Part shown: in pieces, positions 19,807 to 28,634 of the stretch
How positions within the stretch are numbered: position 1 is the first letter of the stretch
How the letters are laid out: every line of letters begins with the position of its first letter
Assembly (NCBI RefSeq): GCF_008329645.1
Contig: NZ_CP043474.1
Span: 4,960,001-5,024,000 of the forward strand
Origin: Mycolicibacterium grossiae
GTDB lineage: Bacteria > Actinomycetota > Actinomycetes > Mycobacteriales > Mycobacteriaceae
Direction: 5' to 3'
DNA length: 64,000 nucleotides
Notes under the pieces: model-generated
Database searches by the model: none
Told to the model about the DNA's origin: nothing
The model's input: the letters and a program-made list of their open reading frames with translations, nothing else
Translations under genes and position numbers: made by a program

Positions 19807-20556
19807 ATGTCCGACGTCGACGAACGCCTACGACCCCGGCCCGACAGCGGCTACGTCTATCGCACGTCGTGGCCGGTGACGACCGGCGACATCGACTCGG
19901 ATCTGCACCTGCGTCTGGACGGCGTCGCGCGCTACATCCAGGAGGTCGGCGCCGAGAACCTCGTCGACGCGGGCGAGGCCGAACAGCACCCGCACTGGCT
20001 GGTGCAGCGCACCGTCATCGACGTCGTCGAACCGATCGAATGGCCCACCGAGGTCGCGTTCAGCAGGTGGTGTTCGGCGCTGTCGACCCGCTGGTGCACG
20101 ATGCGCGTCGACGTCGAGGGCGCCGAGGGCGGTCGCATCGAGACCGAGGGGTTCTGGATCGCCATCAATCAGGAGACGCTGACGCCACAGCGCGTCTCGG
20201 ACAGCCTGATCGACCGCTTCGCCTCCACCACCTACGAACACCGCCTCAAGTGGCGACCCTGGCTCCACAACCTCGAGTCGGCCGAGCACGAGATCCCATT
20301 CGCGTTGCGTCGCACCGACATCGACGTCTTCTCCCACGTCACGAACACCGCCTACTGGCACGCGATCCACGAAGTGGTGGCCGAGGAGCCCGACGTGTGC
20401 GCGGCGCCCTACCGCGCGGTGGTCGAGTACCGCCGGCCCATCCAGTACGGCGAAGACGTGACGCTGCGCTGGACGCGCCGCGACGACGCCGTCGACATCG
20501 CCCTCACCGTGGGCGACGAGGTCCGCGCCGCGGCCCTGTTGCGCGCCTTGCCCTGA
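19807..20556 (+). CDS. Acyl-ACP thioesterase-like double-hotdog protein
   Basis: A 249-residue soluble protein built of two hotdog domains, as in the acyl-ACP thioesterase family (Rv2001-like in mycobacteria). The first half contains DIDSDLHLRLDGVARYIQEV, the long central helix of the first hotdog; the second half has RTDIDVFSHVTNTAYWHAI, the SHVTNTAYW segment matching the catalytic N-x-x-Y-W pattern of FatA/FatB enzymes. It may release free fatty acids from acyl-ACP or acyl-CoA. ATG 19807 was chosen; GAGG lies about 15 nt upstream. It is divergent from the Mn exporter and convergent with ctpJ. Confidence 0.82.
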   Translation: MSDVDERLRPRPDSGYVYRTSWPVTTGDIDSDLHLRLDGVARYIQEVGAENLVDAGEAEQHPHWLVQRTVIDVVEPIEWPTEVAFSRWCSALSTRWCTMRVDVEGAEGGRIETEGFWIAINQETLTPQRVSDSLIDRFASTTYEHRLKWRPWLHNLESAEHEIPFALRRTDIDVFSHVTNTAYWHAIHEVVAEEPDVCAAPYRAVVEYRRPIQYGEDVTLRWTRRDDAVDIALTVGDEVRAAALLRALP

Positions 20557-20582
20557 GTCGACGTTCGGCCCCTCGCGCCGAG

Positions 20583-22523
20583 TCAGCGGGCAGCAGCCCG
20601 CCGCCACGCGCGATTGGTCAACAGCCGCAAGCCGTTCAACGCCACCACGATCGTCGATCCCTCGTGCCCGGCCACCCCGAGGGGCAGCGGCAGATCGCCG
20701 ACGAGGTCCCACGTCACCAGCGTGACGATGACCGTTCCCGCGATCACCAGGTTGGCGATGACGACCCGGCGCGCACGCCGTGCCAGGGCGACCACCGTGG
20801 GGATGACGCTCAGTTCGTCGCGGACGGTGACGGCGTCGGCGGTGTCGATGCTGAGGTCGGCCCCGGTACGTCCCATCGCGATCGACGCGTGCGCCGACGC
20901 CATCGCGGGTGCGTCGTTGACGCCGTCGCCGACGACGAGGACCCGGCTTCCGGACTCCTCCAGATCCCTGATGGCCATTGCCTTCTCATCCGGCAACCGC
21001 TCCGCCCGAACGTCGAGGATGCCGACGCGTGCGGCCACGTTCGCCGCGGCGCGCGGATTGTCTCCGGTCAACAGCACCGGCGGGACGCCGGTCATCGCGG
21101 TGAGCCGGGTGACCGCATCCGCGGCGTCGTCCCGGAGCCGGTCGGTCAGCCCCAGCACGCCCGTGACGCGACCGTCCACCACGACGAGCACGGCGGTGAC
21201 GCCCTCGTCGGCGAGGTCGGCGGCCTCAGCCACCTCGTCGGGACGCTCCGGCGCCCGCACCACGACGTCGCGGCCGTCCACCTCGGCGCGCACGCCACGG
21301 CCCGGCAACGCCGCGAAGTCGCGCGCCGGCGGCACCGTGATGCCCCGCGCCCGTGCGGCGGCCACGACCGCGCGCCCGAGCGGGTGCTCGCTGTACTGCT
21401 CGGCGGCCGCGGCCCACCGGAGCAGAGCGCCGGGTTCCGCTCCGTCCGCGACGGGCAGCACCGCGGCCAGTTCGGGCGTGCCGCGGGTGAGGGTGCCCGT
21501 TTTGTCGAGGACCACCACGTCCGCGTCGGCGAGATGCTCGATGGCCACGGCCGACTTCACCAGCACGCCATGCCGTCCGGCGTTGGCGATCGCCGAGAGC
21601 AGCGGCGGCATCGTCGCGAGCACCAGCGCGCATGGCGAGGCGACGATCATGAACGTCATGGCGCGCAGCAGCGTGGCCGAGAAGTCGTGTCCCAGCAGCA
21701 GCGGCACGGTCAGCAGTGCCACCGTGGCGACGACCACCGCCGTGGAGTACCGCTGCTCGACCTTCTCGATGAAGAGTTGCGTGGTGGCCTTGGTCGCGGA
21801 CGCCTCGGCCACCAACGCCACGATGCGGGCGACCACCGTCTGCGAAGGGTCCCGGTCGACCGCGATGCGCAACATGCCGCGCCCATTCACCGTGCCCGCG
21901 TACACCGCGTCGCCCGCCGTCTTGGCGACCGGCAACGGCTCGCCCGTGATCGACGACTGGTCGACGTCGGACGTTCCCGCGACGACCCGGCCGTCGGCCG
22001 AGATCCGCTCACCCGGACGGACGAGCACGTGGTCACCGACGGTGAGTTGGTCGGCGGCCACGACCCGTTCGGCACCCTCGTCGTCGACCAGGGTGGCCGT
22101 CTGCGGCGTCAGCACCAGGAGTGCGTTGACGCTGTCCTCCGTGCGCTTCGTGGCCACGTCCTCCAACGCACCGGAGGTGGCGAAGATGACGATGAGCAGC
22201 GCGCCGTCGAAGACTTGGCCGATGGCCGCCGCACCGATCGCGGCGACGATCATCAGCAGGTCGACGTCGAGTCGCTTGTCGCGCAACGCCTTCAGGCCGT
22301 CGAGCCCGGGCTCCCACCCGCCCGCGGCGTAGCAGGCGAGGTAGAGCACCCACGTGACGGCAGTGGGCATCCCCGCGAGCTGGGCAGCGAGCCCGACTCC
22401 GAACAGCGCGAGCGCGACGACGGCCCAGCGGACCGACGGCAGCGACCACGCGGCGGCCCACGGTCCGGGCGCGCGGTGTCCCGCGCGGGCAGCGGTGGAC
22501 GGGAGCGTGCTCGAGAAAGTCAC
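20583..22523 (-). CDS. ctpJ: P1B-4-type metal-exporting ATPase (CtpJ-like)
   Basis: Inner-membrane heavy-metal P-type ATPase of 646 residues. The transport motif SPC (residues 296-298) together with HEGST (His620 onward) in the last helices defines subgroup P1B-4, whose substrates are Co2+, Ni2+ or Fe2+. Catalytic motifs: SSITGEPLPV (actuator TGE), DKTGTLTRG with phosphorylated Asp340, the HP pair in SEHPLG, and GDGVNDAPA. There is no N-terminal CxxC metal-binding domain. It lies divergent from an NmtR-type repressor gene 71 bp away, exactly the CtpJ/NmtR arrangement of M. tuberculosis (Rv3743c/Rv3744). CtpD is the other close relative; the neighbour favours CtpJ. GTG 22523 is the start. Confidence 0.9.
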   Translation of the reverse strand: MTFSSTLPSTAARAGHRAPGPWAAAWSLPSVRWAVVALALFGVGLAAQLAGMPTAVTWVLYLACYAAGGWEPGLDGLKALRDKRLDVDLLMIVAAIGAAAIGQVFDGALLIVIFATSGALEDVATKRTEDSVNALLVLTPQTATLVDDEGAERVVAADQLTVGDHVLVRPGERISADGRVVAGTSDVDQSSITGEPLPVAKTAGDAVYAGTVNGRGMLRIAVDRDPSQTVVARIVALVAEASATKATTQLFIEKVEQRYSTAVVVATVALLTVPLLLGHDFSATLLRAMTFMIVASPCALVLATMPPLLSAIANAGRHGVLVKSAVAIEHLADADVVVLDKTGTLTRGTPELAAVLPVADGAEPGALLRWAAAAEQYSEHPLGRAVVAAARARGITVPPARDFAALPGRGVRAEVDGRDVVVRAPERPDEVAEAADLADEGVTAVLVVVDGRVTGVLGLTDRLRDDAADAVTRLTAMTGVPPVLLTGDNPRAAANVAARVGILDVRAERLPDEKAMAIRDLEESGSRVLVVGDGVNDAPAMASAHASIAMGRTGADLSIDTADAVTVRDELSVIPTVVALARRARRVVIANLVIAGTVIVTLVTWDLVGDLPLPLGVAGHEGSTIVVALNGLRLLTNRAWRRAAAR

Positions 22524-22593
22524 ATCCGCATGTATACATGTACAGTTCTAGATGTGTCATATGTCTTCGCGGACACATGCTTGAATGGTGCGC
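22524..22593. promoter_or_regulatory. ctpJ/nmtR divergent promoter with palindromes
   Basis: An AT-rich island in GC-rich DNA. It contains a perfect 12-bp palindrome CATGTATACATG (22529-22540) and a 7-bp inverted repeat ATGTGTC (22552-22558) with GACACAT (22572-22578). ArsR/SmtB repressors bind such imperfect dyads; either could be the NmtR operator. The AT-rich TGTATAC and CATATG stretches are candidate -10 boxes for the two directions. Confidence 0.6.
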
Positions 22594-22947
22594 ATGGGCC
22601 ATGGCGTCGAGGGACGGTCGACACCGCCGGCGACCCTCGACCCCTCGTCGGCGGCGAAGGTCGCCGAGACGCTCCAGGCGCTCGCCTCCCCGAACCGGCT
22701 ACTCATCCTCACGCGCCTCCGGCAGGCGCCCTGCACGGTGACCGACCTGTCAACCGCCGTGGGCATGGAACAACCCGCCGTGTCACACCAGCTGCGGCTG
22801 CTGCGCGCCCTCGGCCTGGTCACCGGAGACCGACACGGACGCAACATCGTCTACCGGCTCTACGACGACCACGTCGCCCTTCTCCTCGACGAGGCCGTCT
22901 ACCACATCGAGCACTTGCGGCTCGGCGCCCGCGACACCACCGCCTGA
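22594..22947 (+). CDS. nmtR: Ni/Co-sensing ArsR/SmtB repressor NmtR
   Basis: A 117-residue winged-helix repressor that leaves DNA when it binds Ni2+ or Co2+. From ATG 22594 it reads MGHGVEGRS, like M. tuberculosis NmtR, whose N-terminal Gly2-His3 joins the metal site. The four alpha-5 ligands fall at the same numbers: Asp91, His93, His104, His107. The helix-turn-helix is TDLSTAVGMEQPAVSHQLRLL. The extra tail ligands His109 and His116 of the tuberculosis protein are not kept (Arg109; the chain ends at 117 with TTA). An upstream ATG at 22585 would bury the Gly-His terminus, so I reject it. Divergent from ctpJ, its expected target. Confidence 0.92.
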   Translation: MGHGVEGRSTPPATLDPSSAAKVAETLQALASPNRLLILTRLRQAPCTVTDLSTAVGMEQPAVSHQLRLLRALGLVTGDRHGRNIVYRLYDDHVALLLDEAVYHIEHLRLGARDTTA

Positions 22948-22951
22948 GGGG

Positions 22952-23659
22952 TCAACCGCGGTCGGCGAATCGCGGATAGACCCCGGACACGCCGCCCGAC
23001 AGCCCCGCCTGAACGCCGCGACTGACGTCGTCGGCAAGGACCTCGAACTCGCCGGCGGCGACGCCGTCGATGGCGAGCGCCGCCACCGTCGCCGGATCGT
23101 GCTTCGGCACGTCGCTGCCCCGCATCATGTCGGTGTCCATGGCGCCGACGTGCAGGGCCGTCACCGCGATACCGCGGTCCGCCACGCTGAGACGCACCGC
23201 GTTGGTCATCGACCACGCCGCCGACTTCGAAGCGCAATACCCGCCCGCGGCAGGCAGACTCAGCCAGGACAGCACCGAGAGCACGTTGAGGATGGCGCCA
23301 CCACCGTTGCCTTCGATGACCGGGACGAAGGCGCGCGTGACCGCCAGCGTGCCGAAGTAATTGGTCTCCATCTCGCGGCGCGCAGCGTCGAGATCGCCGT
23401 CGAGGAGGTCGCCTCCCACGGAGACGCCGGCGTTGTTGACCAGCAGAGTGACGTCACCGGCCGTCCGGGCCGCGGCGGTGATCGACTCGGGGTCGTCGAG
23501 GTCGACGCGCAGGGCGACCGCGCCCTCGACGTCGACGGTGCCGGGATCGCGGGCGCCGGCATACACCGTGGCGCCGCGCCGCAGCAGCTCGGTGACGAAG
23601 TGCCGACCGAGTCCGCGGTTGGCGCCGGTGACGAGTGCCGTGCACGACGAGACGTCCAT
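22952..23659 (-). CDS. Short-chain dehydrogenase/reductase
   Basis: A 235-residue classical SDR. Cofactor motif TGANRGLG near residue 11, NNAG in LLVNNAGVS, catalytic Ser in LSVLSWLSL and YCASK for Tyr/Lys. An Arg after the glycine motif (GARDP) suggests NADP(H). The short length and the ending VYPRFADRG are typical of many actinobacterial oxidoreductases of unknown substrate. ATG 23659 is the start. It is convergent with nmtR with only 4 bp between stops, and divergent from the 23740 gene. No pathway is evident from the neighbours. Confidence 0.85.
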   Translation of the reverse strand: MDVSSCTALVTGANRGLGRHFVTELLRRGATVYAGARDPGTVDVEGAVALRVDLDDPESITAAARTAGDVTLLVNNAGVSVGGDLLDGDLDAARREMETNYFGTLAVTRAFVPVIEGNGGGAILNVLSVLSWLSLPAAGGYCASKSAAWSMTNAVRLSVADRGIAVTALHVGAMDTDMMRGSDVPKHDPATVAALAIDGVAAGEFEVLADDVSRGVQAGLSGGVSGVYPRFADRG

Positions 23660-23707
23660 GCCGACATCCTGCCCTGACAGTGCACGCCGACATCGCGTAA
23701 CCGCATA

Positions 23708-23731
23708 CTGACGGCTGCGTCAGAATATGCT
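23708..23731 (+). promoter_or_regulatory. Promoter/operator of the 23740 gene
   Basis: CTGACG-GCTG-CGTCAG, a 16-bp dyad at 23708-23723, is followed directly by AATATGCT with a -10-like TATGCT at 23726-23731. A transcript starting 7-9 bp downstream would begin at or next to GTG 23740, i.e. a leaderless mRNA, common in mycobacteria. The dyad lies over the -35/spacer region and could be an operator. Confidence 0.5.
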
Positions 23732-23739
23732 CTCCGACC

Positions 23740-24297
23740 GTGACCGCTCCTCCGCCCACACGCCACCTCACCCAGAGACCCGCCGCCGCGGCGCTCGCCG
23801 CGACACTGCTCGCCATCCCCGGCATCCCGTTGCTCGCCGACGCGGTGCTGCCCGAGCGGACGTGGGAGCCCGCTGCGGCGGTCGGACCCACCGTCGACAT
23901 CCTGTCCGCCGACGGACACGGCGTGACCGTCGGCGTGCCCGATGGCTGGGAGAGCCAGGACCAAGGCGACGGCGCCGTCCTGCGCACCGCGGGCGCCACC
24001 GTCATCGTCTCGGTGTACGACCGCAACGCGCGCGAACCCCGCGCACTCGCCGACCGCGTCATGCGCTCCAACCGCCTCGCCGGCATCCACGCCGCCTGGG
24101 ACGGCGGCCGGGTCGGGTCCACCGACGGCAGCCTCACCGGCGACACGTGCGTCGCCGTCACGACCGACGCTGCGGGCGGCTGCGCGTTCGTCGTCGACGA
24201 CGACGTGGTCGTGTCGGTCATCTCGCTCGCCGATGCCGACCACCCGGCGGTGCCCGTCACCGACGTCGTCGCGCCCCTTCGGAGGAGCGCCGAATGA
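23740..24297 (+). CDS. Membrane-anchored or secreted protein, unknown
   Basis: A 185-residue protein that I cannot place in a named family. A hydrophobic segment at about residues 17-35 (ALAATLLAIPGIPLLAD) is a signal peptide or anchor; the rest is a small beta-rich domain with alternating hydrophobic stretches (GVTVGVPDGWESQD, ATVIVSVYD) and two Cys (near 138 and 149) that could form a disulfide outside the cell. Start GTG 23740 fits a leaderless transcript. The stop overlaps the start of the PrsW-like gene (ATGA), and GGAGGAG inside its end serves that gene, so the two are cotranscribed and may work together. Confidence 0.75.
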   Translation: MTAPPPTRHLTQRPAAAALAATLLAIPGIPLLADAVLPERTWEPAAAVGPTVDILSADGHGVTVGVPDGWESQDQGDGAVLRTAGATVIVSVYDRNAREPRALADRVMRSNRLAGIHAAWDGGRVGSTDGSLTGDTCVAVTTDAAGGCAFVVDDDVVVSVISLADADHPAVPVTDVVAPLRRSAE

Positions 24298-25370
24298 CGC
24301 TGCTCGCCGAACCCACGACCGCAGCGCGGACCCCGGTGGTCTACCGACCCGAGTGCGCGGTGTTCTGGGTGTACGTCGCCGCCCTGGCTGCCGGCATCTA
24401 CCTGCTCGTCGTCGGCAACGGCGCCGCGATGTACGCGACGCTCGACGCCCAACTGGTTCTCGGGCCCATCTGGGTGCTGTTCGTCGCCGCACTCGTCTGG
24501 CTGATGTTCCGCTTCGACCCGATGCGCAGTGTGCGGCGCGTTCCACAGGGCCTGCTGGCGGGCACCGCACTCGGCGCCACCACCGCCGTCGTCATGGCCA
24601 TGAACGGCAACACCGCCCTGCAGAACGTGCTCGGCCGGTTCCTGGATCCCGACACGCTGACCCGGTGGTCGGCCGCGCTCACCGCGCCGCTCATCGAGGA
24701 GGCCTCCAAGGCAACCTGCGCTGCGGTCATCCTCGTGCTCGGTTGCTCGGTGTTCCACAGGATTTCGCATGCCCTGTTGGTCGGCATGTTCGTCGGCCTC
24801 GGCTTCGACGTCGTCGAGGACCTCACGTACGCCACGATGGGTGCCCTGAACAGTCTCGACTCCGACGTCTCCGGAGCGAGCGGCGATCTGATCCTGCGCA
24901 TCCTCACCGCGATCCCCTCGCACTGGGCGTTCGCTTCGTTGTCGGCCGTCGGGGTCCTCCTGCTGCTGCCGTCGTTCTCCGAGCGTGCCGTCTGGCCACG
25001 GCACCGGCGGATCCTGGTGGCCGTCGCGCTGTTCCTCAGTGCCTGGTTCATGCACTTCCTGTGGGACGCACCAGGTCCGGAGGGACCGGCGGGTGCAGGT
25101 GTCGCCCTGCTGAAGGTGGTCGTCAACCTCGCGATCTTCCTCGCCTGGGCGCTGTGGCTGCTGCGTTTCGAACGGCGCTGGCTCGCCGAGCGCATCGCCA
25201 CCCTGCCTGCCGGAGTGCCCGCGAGTCCCGACCTGCTGGCGTCGCTGAGTACCCGGCGTCGGCAGCGCCGGCTGCAGCGGCACGCCCGCCGTACCGGCGG
25301 ACGGCCCGCCGCCCGCGCCGTGCGTCGCGAGCAGCGGGCCGTCCTCGACGAGATCCAGTCCGCGGGCTGA
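24294..25370 (+). CDS. PrsW-family intramembrane protease
   Basis: A 358-residue polytopic membrane protein of the PrsW/abortive-infection-related glutamic-type protease superfamily. Conserved motifs lie in hydrophobic helices: IEEASK (Glu135, Glu136, Lys139), GLGFDVVED, SHWAF and FLSAWFMHFLWD, which supply the Glu and His residues of the class. B. subtilis PrsW starts release of SigW by cutting the anti-sigma factor RsiW; the target here is unknown. The Arg-rich tail after residue 300 is cytosolic. ATG 24294 with GGAGGAG upstream, 4-nt overlap with the preceding gene. Convergent with the Gly/Ala-rich protein with a 3-bp gap. Confidence 0.85.
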   Translation: MTLLAEPTTAARTPVVYRPECAVFWVYVAALAAGIYLLVVGNGAAMYATLDAQLVLGPIWVLFVAALVWLMFRFDPMRSVRRVPQGLLAGTALGATTAVVMAMNGNTALQNVLGRFLDPDTLTRWSAALTAPLIEEASKATCAAVILVLGCSVFHRISHALLVGMFVGLGFDVVEDLTYATMGALNSLDSDVSGASGDLILRILTAIPSHWAFASLSAVGVLLLLPSFSERAVWPRHRRILVAVALFLSAWFMHFLWDAPGPEGPAGAGVALLKVVVNLAIFLAWALWLLRFERRWLAERIATLPAGVPASPDLLASLSTRRRQRRLQRHARRTGGRPAARAVRREQRAVLDEIQSAG

Positions 25371-25373
25371 CCG

Positions 25374-28300
25374 CTACCAGCGGCCGCTGCCCGGAGCCGT
25401 CGCCGGCGGGGCGACGGGCGCGCCCGGCGCGGTCGGTCCCGCCGGTGCCGACCAGTTGCCGGCCGTGCACACCATGTCGGTCGGCATGGTGATCTGAGTC
25501 GGCAGGGGTACACCCAGCCCGCTCACCGCCGGCAGGTTGAGTGCCGGCAGGGCGAACAGTCCGCCCTGACCGGGCACCAGCGCCGGCTGCGGCACGTACT
25601 GCGTCGCCAGCGCCGCGGCTCCGGTCAGCGGTGCGACCACCTGCGCGGGGATCGGCTGCGCCGCCGCCAGGGGCCCGAGCATTCCCGTCGCGGCCGCTGC
25701 GGGGATCCCGGCGGCCTGGGTGATGACGGCGGGACCGCCGGCCGCCGCACCGCCTCCGGCCGCTCCTGCACCCGCAGCACCCGCGCCAGCACCGCCACCG
25801 GCACCGCCTGCACCTGCGCCGCCTGCGCCGCCCGCGCCGGCACCCGCACCGCCACCGGCGCCCGCACCACCGGCACCGCCTGCACCTGCACCGCCCGCGC
25901 CAGCACCGCCACCGGCACCACCCCCGGCACCTGCACCGCTCGCGCCGCCTGCGCCGGAACCCGCACCGCCCGCACCACCCGCACCTGCGCCGCCCGCGCC
26001 GCCCGCGCCGGCACCGCCCGCGCCACCGGCGTCACCGACGACCGCGGCCGGGGCTGCTGCGGCAGCCGGAGCCGCTACCGGAGGGGCCGGCGCGGCCACC
26101 GGGGCCGCCTCCGCCGCGGCGACGGGCGCACCGACCGCTGCCGCCTGCTCGACCGCCGCGCCCGGCACGCCGACGTGGCCTTCCGGCAGGCCGGCTCCTC
26201 CTCCGGCACCCGAACCGGCACCCAGGCCGGCGGCCTGATCGGCCGCGGCCCGCGCGGCGTCCTGCTCGAGGGCCGCCCGTGCGGCCGCATCGTCGACGGC
26301 CGCCGCCTGCGCCAACGCCTCCGGACCTCCGGCACCGCCTGCGGCGGGGACACCTGCGCCACCGACGCCCGGGCCACCCGCGCCCCCGGCGGCGGGGACG
26401 CCGCCACCGATCGGGGCGCCGCCGCCCCCGGCGGCGGGAACACCCGCGCCGCCGGCACCCGGCAGACCACCACCACCCGCCGCGGGAACACCGGCACCGC
26501 CTGCGCCCGGCAGACCGCCACCGCCCCCCGCGGGAACACCGGCACCGCCCGCACCGGGCAGACCGCCGCCACCGGCCGCGGGAACGCCACCGGCCGCGGG
26601 AACCGCCGCCGCCGCCGGAGCTCCGGCACCACCGGCCACGGGCACGCCCGCGCCGCCGACCGCAGGCGCACCGACGCCGCCGGCAGCGGGAACGGCTGCC
26701 GCGGAGGCGGTTTCGATCGCACCGACCGCAGGCGCACCCGCAGCCGTACCGCCGGTTACCCCCGTCGCACCGCCACCGGTCGCACCGCCGGCGCCCGGGA
26801 TGGCGTTCAGGGCAGCCGACGGCAGACCCAGCGGAACCGTGCCCGCCGACGGCGGGCTGATCGTGGGGATGCTCATGCTGGGCACCTCGACACCGGGAAT
26901 GCCCGGAATGGGAACGCTCGCCGGCGCCCCGGTGGCCACCTGGGCCGCGGCCGGTGCTCCGCCGGCCACCGCACCGGAATTCTGCACAGCCGCCGCCGCG
27001 GGGGCCTGGACCGCCGCGGGTGCGGCGACCTCCACGGCACCGCCCGCCGGCGCGCCACCCACCGTCACCTCACCGCCGGGTGTCGCGACCGCAGCCGCGT
27101 CGCCGGCGGGCACCGCCGCGGCGCCCGCATCGGCGGCCGGGACTGCCGCGGCGCCCGCATCGGCGGCCGGAACCGCGGCGACGTCGGCCAGTGGAACGGC
27201 CGCCGCGCCGCCGTCACCGACCGGGACACCGCCGCCGATCGGAGCGCCACCACCCACCGGAGCGCCACCGCCAACCGGGGCCGCCGCCGGGACGCCGCCA
27301 CCCGCCGGAGCGCCGCCACCGACCGGAGCGGCCGCCGGGACGCCGCCACCCGCCGGAGCACCACCGCCCACCGGAGCGCCACCGCCAACCGGAGCGCCGC
27401 CACCCACCGGAGCCGCCGCGGGCGCACCGCCGCCTAGCGGAGCGCCACCGCCCGGCGCGGCCAGTGCGTCGGCCGGAACCGCCTCTGCCACAGGCCCTGC
27501 GGCGCCGGCCGCGGTGTCGACGGGCGCGGCCACACCCGCCGCATCCTGTAGCTGACCGGCGCCAAGACCTGTGCCGCCCTCGCCGCCGCCCACACCGGCG
27601 CCCTCTCCGCCGCCCACGCCGCTACCGCCTCCGAGTCCGCCGCCATCGCCGACGACTGCCGCGTTCGGGTGCACCTCGCCGACCGGCGCGCCCCCATCGG
27701 CGACCGCGCCACCGCCCGGCCCGCCCGCCACGCCCGCGGCGTCCTGCAGGACTGCGGCGTCTGCACCGCCCGCACCGGCACCGCCTGCTCCGGCGCCACC
27801 CCCGGCGCCACCTGCTCCGGCGCCGCCCGCACCGGCCCCGCCTGCTCCGGCACCACCGGCCGCGCCGCCCGCGGCGCCACCGCCCGCGCCTCCGGCGCCC
27901 CCGGCACCGCCCGCGCCACCCGCGGCTCCTGCGCCACCAGCACCGTCACCCGCACCTGCGCCTCCGGCGCCGCCAGCGGCACCAGCGCCGCCGCCGGCAC
28001 CACCACCGCCCGCCGCGCCGCCGCCCGCTGCGCCGGCACCGCCTGCAGTGCCGGCACCACCGGCCGCACCCGCGGAGCCGGCCGCACCGGCACCGCCCGC
28101 ACCGGCGCCGCCCGCACCGGTACCCGCGCCCCCGGCCGCGACGTTCGTCGCCGGCGGAATGACCACGGACGCCTGCGGCGCGCCGGCGCCGGTCAGCGCT
28201 GAGGCCGCGTTCTGGAAGGTCTGCGGCACGTTCGCCGGCGCGGCGGCGAAGGTCTCGAAGATGTTGGCGCACGGCACGCCACCGCTACCCGCCGATTGGT

Positions 28301-28403
28301 GGGCCGGCTCGGCGAAGCTCACCGCGCTCGGCAGCATGAACGGCCAGCAGATGGCCGTAATCGCTACTGCGCCTACGGTCAGGCGTTTCGTCGTCGGTGA
28401 CAT
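25374..28403 (-). CDS. Exported Gly/Ala-rich PGRS-like repeat protein
   Basis: A 1009-residue exported protein, mostly Gly, Ala, Pro and Val. Residues 1-31 form a signal peptide (TVGAVAITAICWPFMLPSAV, then SFA-EP). A short non-repeated head (about 32-87, with Cys45) leads to long GAGGAGG tracts (about 88-230), GGGAP[VAI] tandem units (about 310-400), duplicated VPAADAGAAA units, GLPGAGGAGVPA units (about 620-690) and a second GAGGAG block (about 800-900). The last 100 residues are not repetitive and contain the other mature Cys in TDMVCTAGNW. No PE or PPE domain and no LPxTG. Composition resembles PE_PGRS proteins but the secretion route looks Sec-type. ATG 28403 has GGAGGACG upstream. Frames on the other strand are mirror images of the GC-rich repeats. 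Function unknown; possibly cell-surface. Confidence 0.85.
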   Translation of the reverse strand: MSPTTKRLTVGAVAITAICWPFMLPSAVSFAEPAHQSAGSGGVPCANIFETFAAAPANVPQTFQNAASALTGAGAPQASVVIPPATNVAAGGAGTGAGGAGAGGAGAAGSAGAAGGAGTAGGAGAAGGGAAGGGGAGGGAGAAGGAGGAGAGDGAGGAGAAGGAGGAGGAGGAGGGAAGGAAGGAGAGGAGAGGAGAGGAGGGAGAGGAGAGGADAAVLQDAAGVAGGPGGGAVADGGAPVGEVHPNAAVVGDGGGLGGGSGVGGGEGAGVGGGEGGTGLGAGQLQDAAGVAAPVDTAAGAAGPVAEAVPADALAAPGGGAPLGGGAPAAAPVGGGAPVGGGAPVGGGAPAGGGVPAAAPVGGGAPAGGGVPAAAPVGGGAPVGGGAPIGGGVPVGDGGAAAVPLADVAAVPAADAGAAAVPAADAGAAAVPAGDAAAVATPGGEVTVGGAPAGGAVEVAAPAAVQAPAAAAVQNSGAVAGGAPAAAQVATGAPASVPIPGIPGVEVPSMSIPTISPPSAGTVPLGLPSAALNAIPGAGGATGGGATGVTGGTAAGAPAVGAIETASAAAVPAAGGVGAPAVGGAGVPVAGGAGAPAAAAVPAAGGVPAAGGGGLPGAGGAGVPAGGGGGLPGAGGAGVPAAGGGGLPGAGGAGVPAAGGGGAPIGGGVPAAGGAGGPGVGGAGVPAAGGAGGPEALAQAAAVDDAAARAALEQDAARAAADQAAGLGAGSGAGGGAGLPEGHVGVPGAAVEQAAAVGAPVAAAEAAPVAAPAPPVAAPAAAAAPAAVVGDAGGAGGAGAGGAGGAGAGGAGGAGSGAGGASGAGAGGGAGGGAGAGGAGAGGAGGAGAGGGAGAGAGGAGGAGAGGAGGGAGAGAAGAGAAGGGAAAGGPAVITQAAGIPAAAATGMLGPLAAAQPIPAQVVAPLTGAAALATQYVPQPALVPGQGGLFALPALNLPAVSGLGVPLPTQITMPTDMVCTAGNWSAPAGPTAPGAPVAPPATAPGSGRW

Positions 28404-28634
28404 TCGTCCTCCAGCTCGTCAGACCCTGTGGTCACGCTGAAGGTACGACCGGCATATTTACTTTCCCGTAAGACAATATCGGCGTTTATCGATCCGTTGC
28501 GAAGGCGTTGAGGGCCCGTGACAGTCAGCGGGAAGTCCGTGCCTCGGACGTCCGGTCACCGAGCGTGGGATCGGGTTGTCATGACGCTCCGACCTGCTGA
28601 AACGTCGCCGCATGGGGTCACTAGGCTCGGGCAC
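28404..28634. other. Divergent intergenic region before echA14
   Basis: It contains an AT-rich patch (28450-28490) with TAAATAT on the minus strand, a likely -10 area for the Gly/Ala-rich protein gene, and the leader of echA14. No small gene or stable structure was recognised. Confidence 0.4.

Noticed and set aside
25740..28140. CRISPR array or satellite DNA
   Set aside because: Repeats are in frame, variable and codon-structured, without constant repeats and unique spacers.
25720..28440. Pro/Ala- and Arg/His-rich plus-strand frames over the repeat gene
   Set aside because: Complement of GGC/GCC repeats stays open in all phases; only the minus-strand frame has signal peptide, ribosome site and non-repeated ends.
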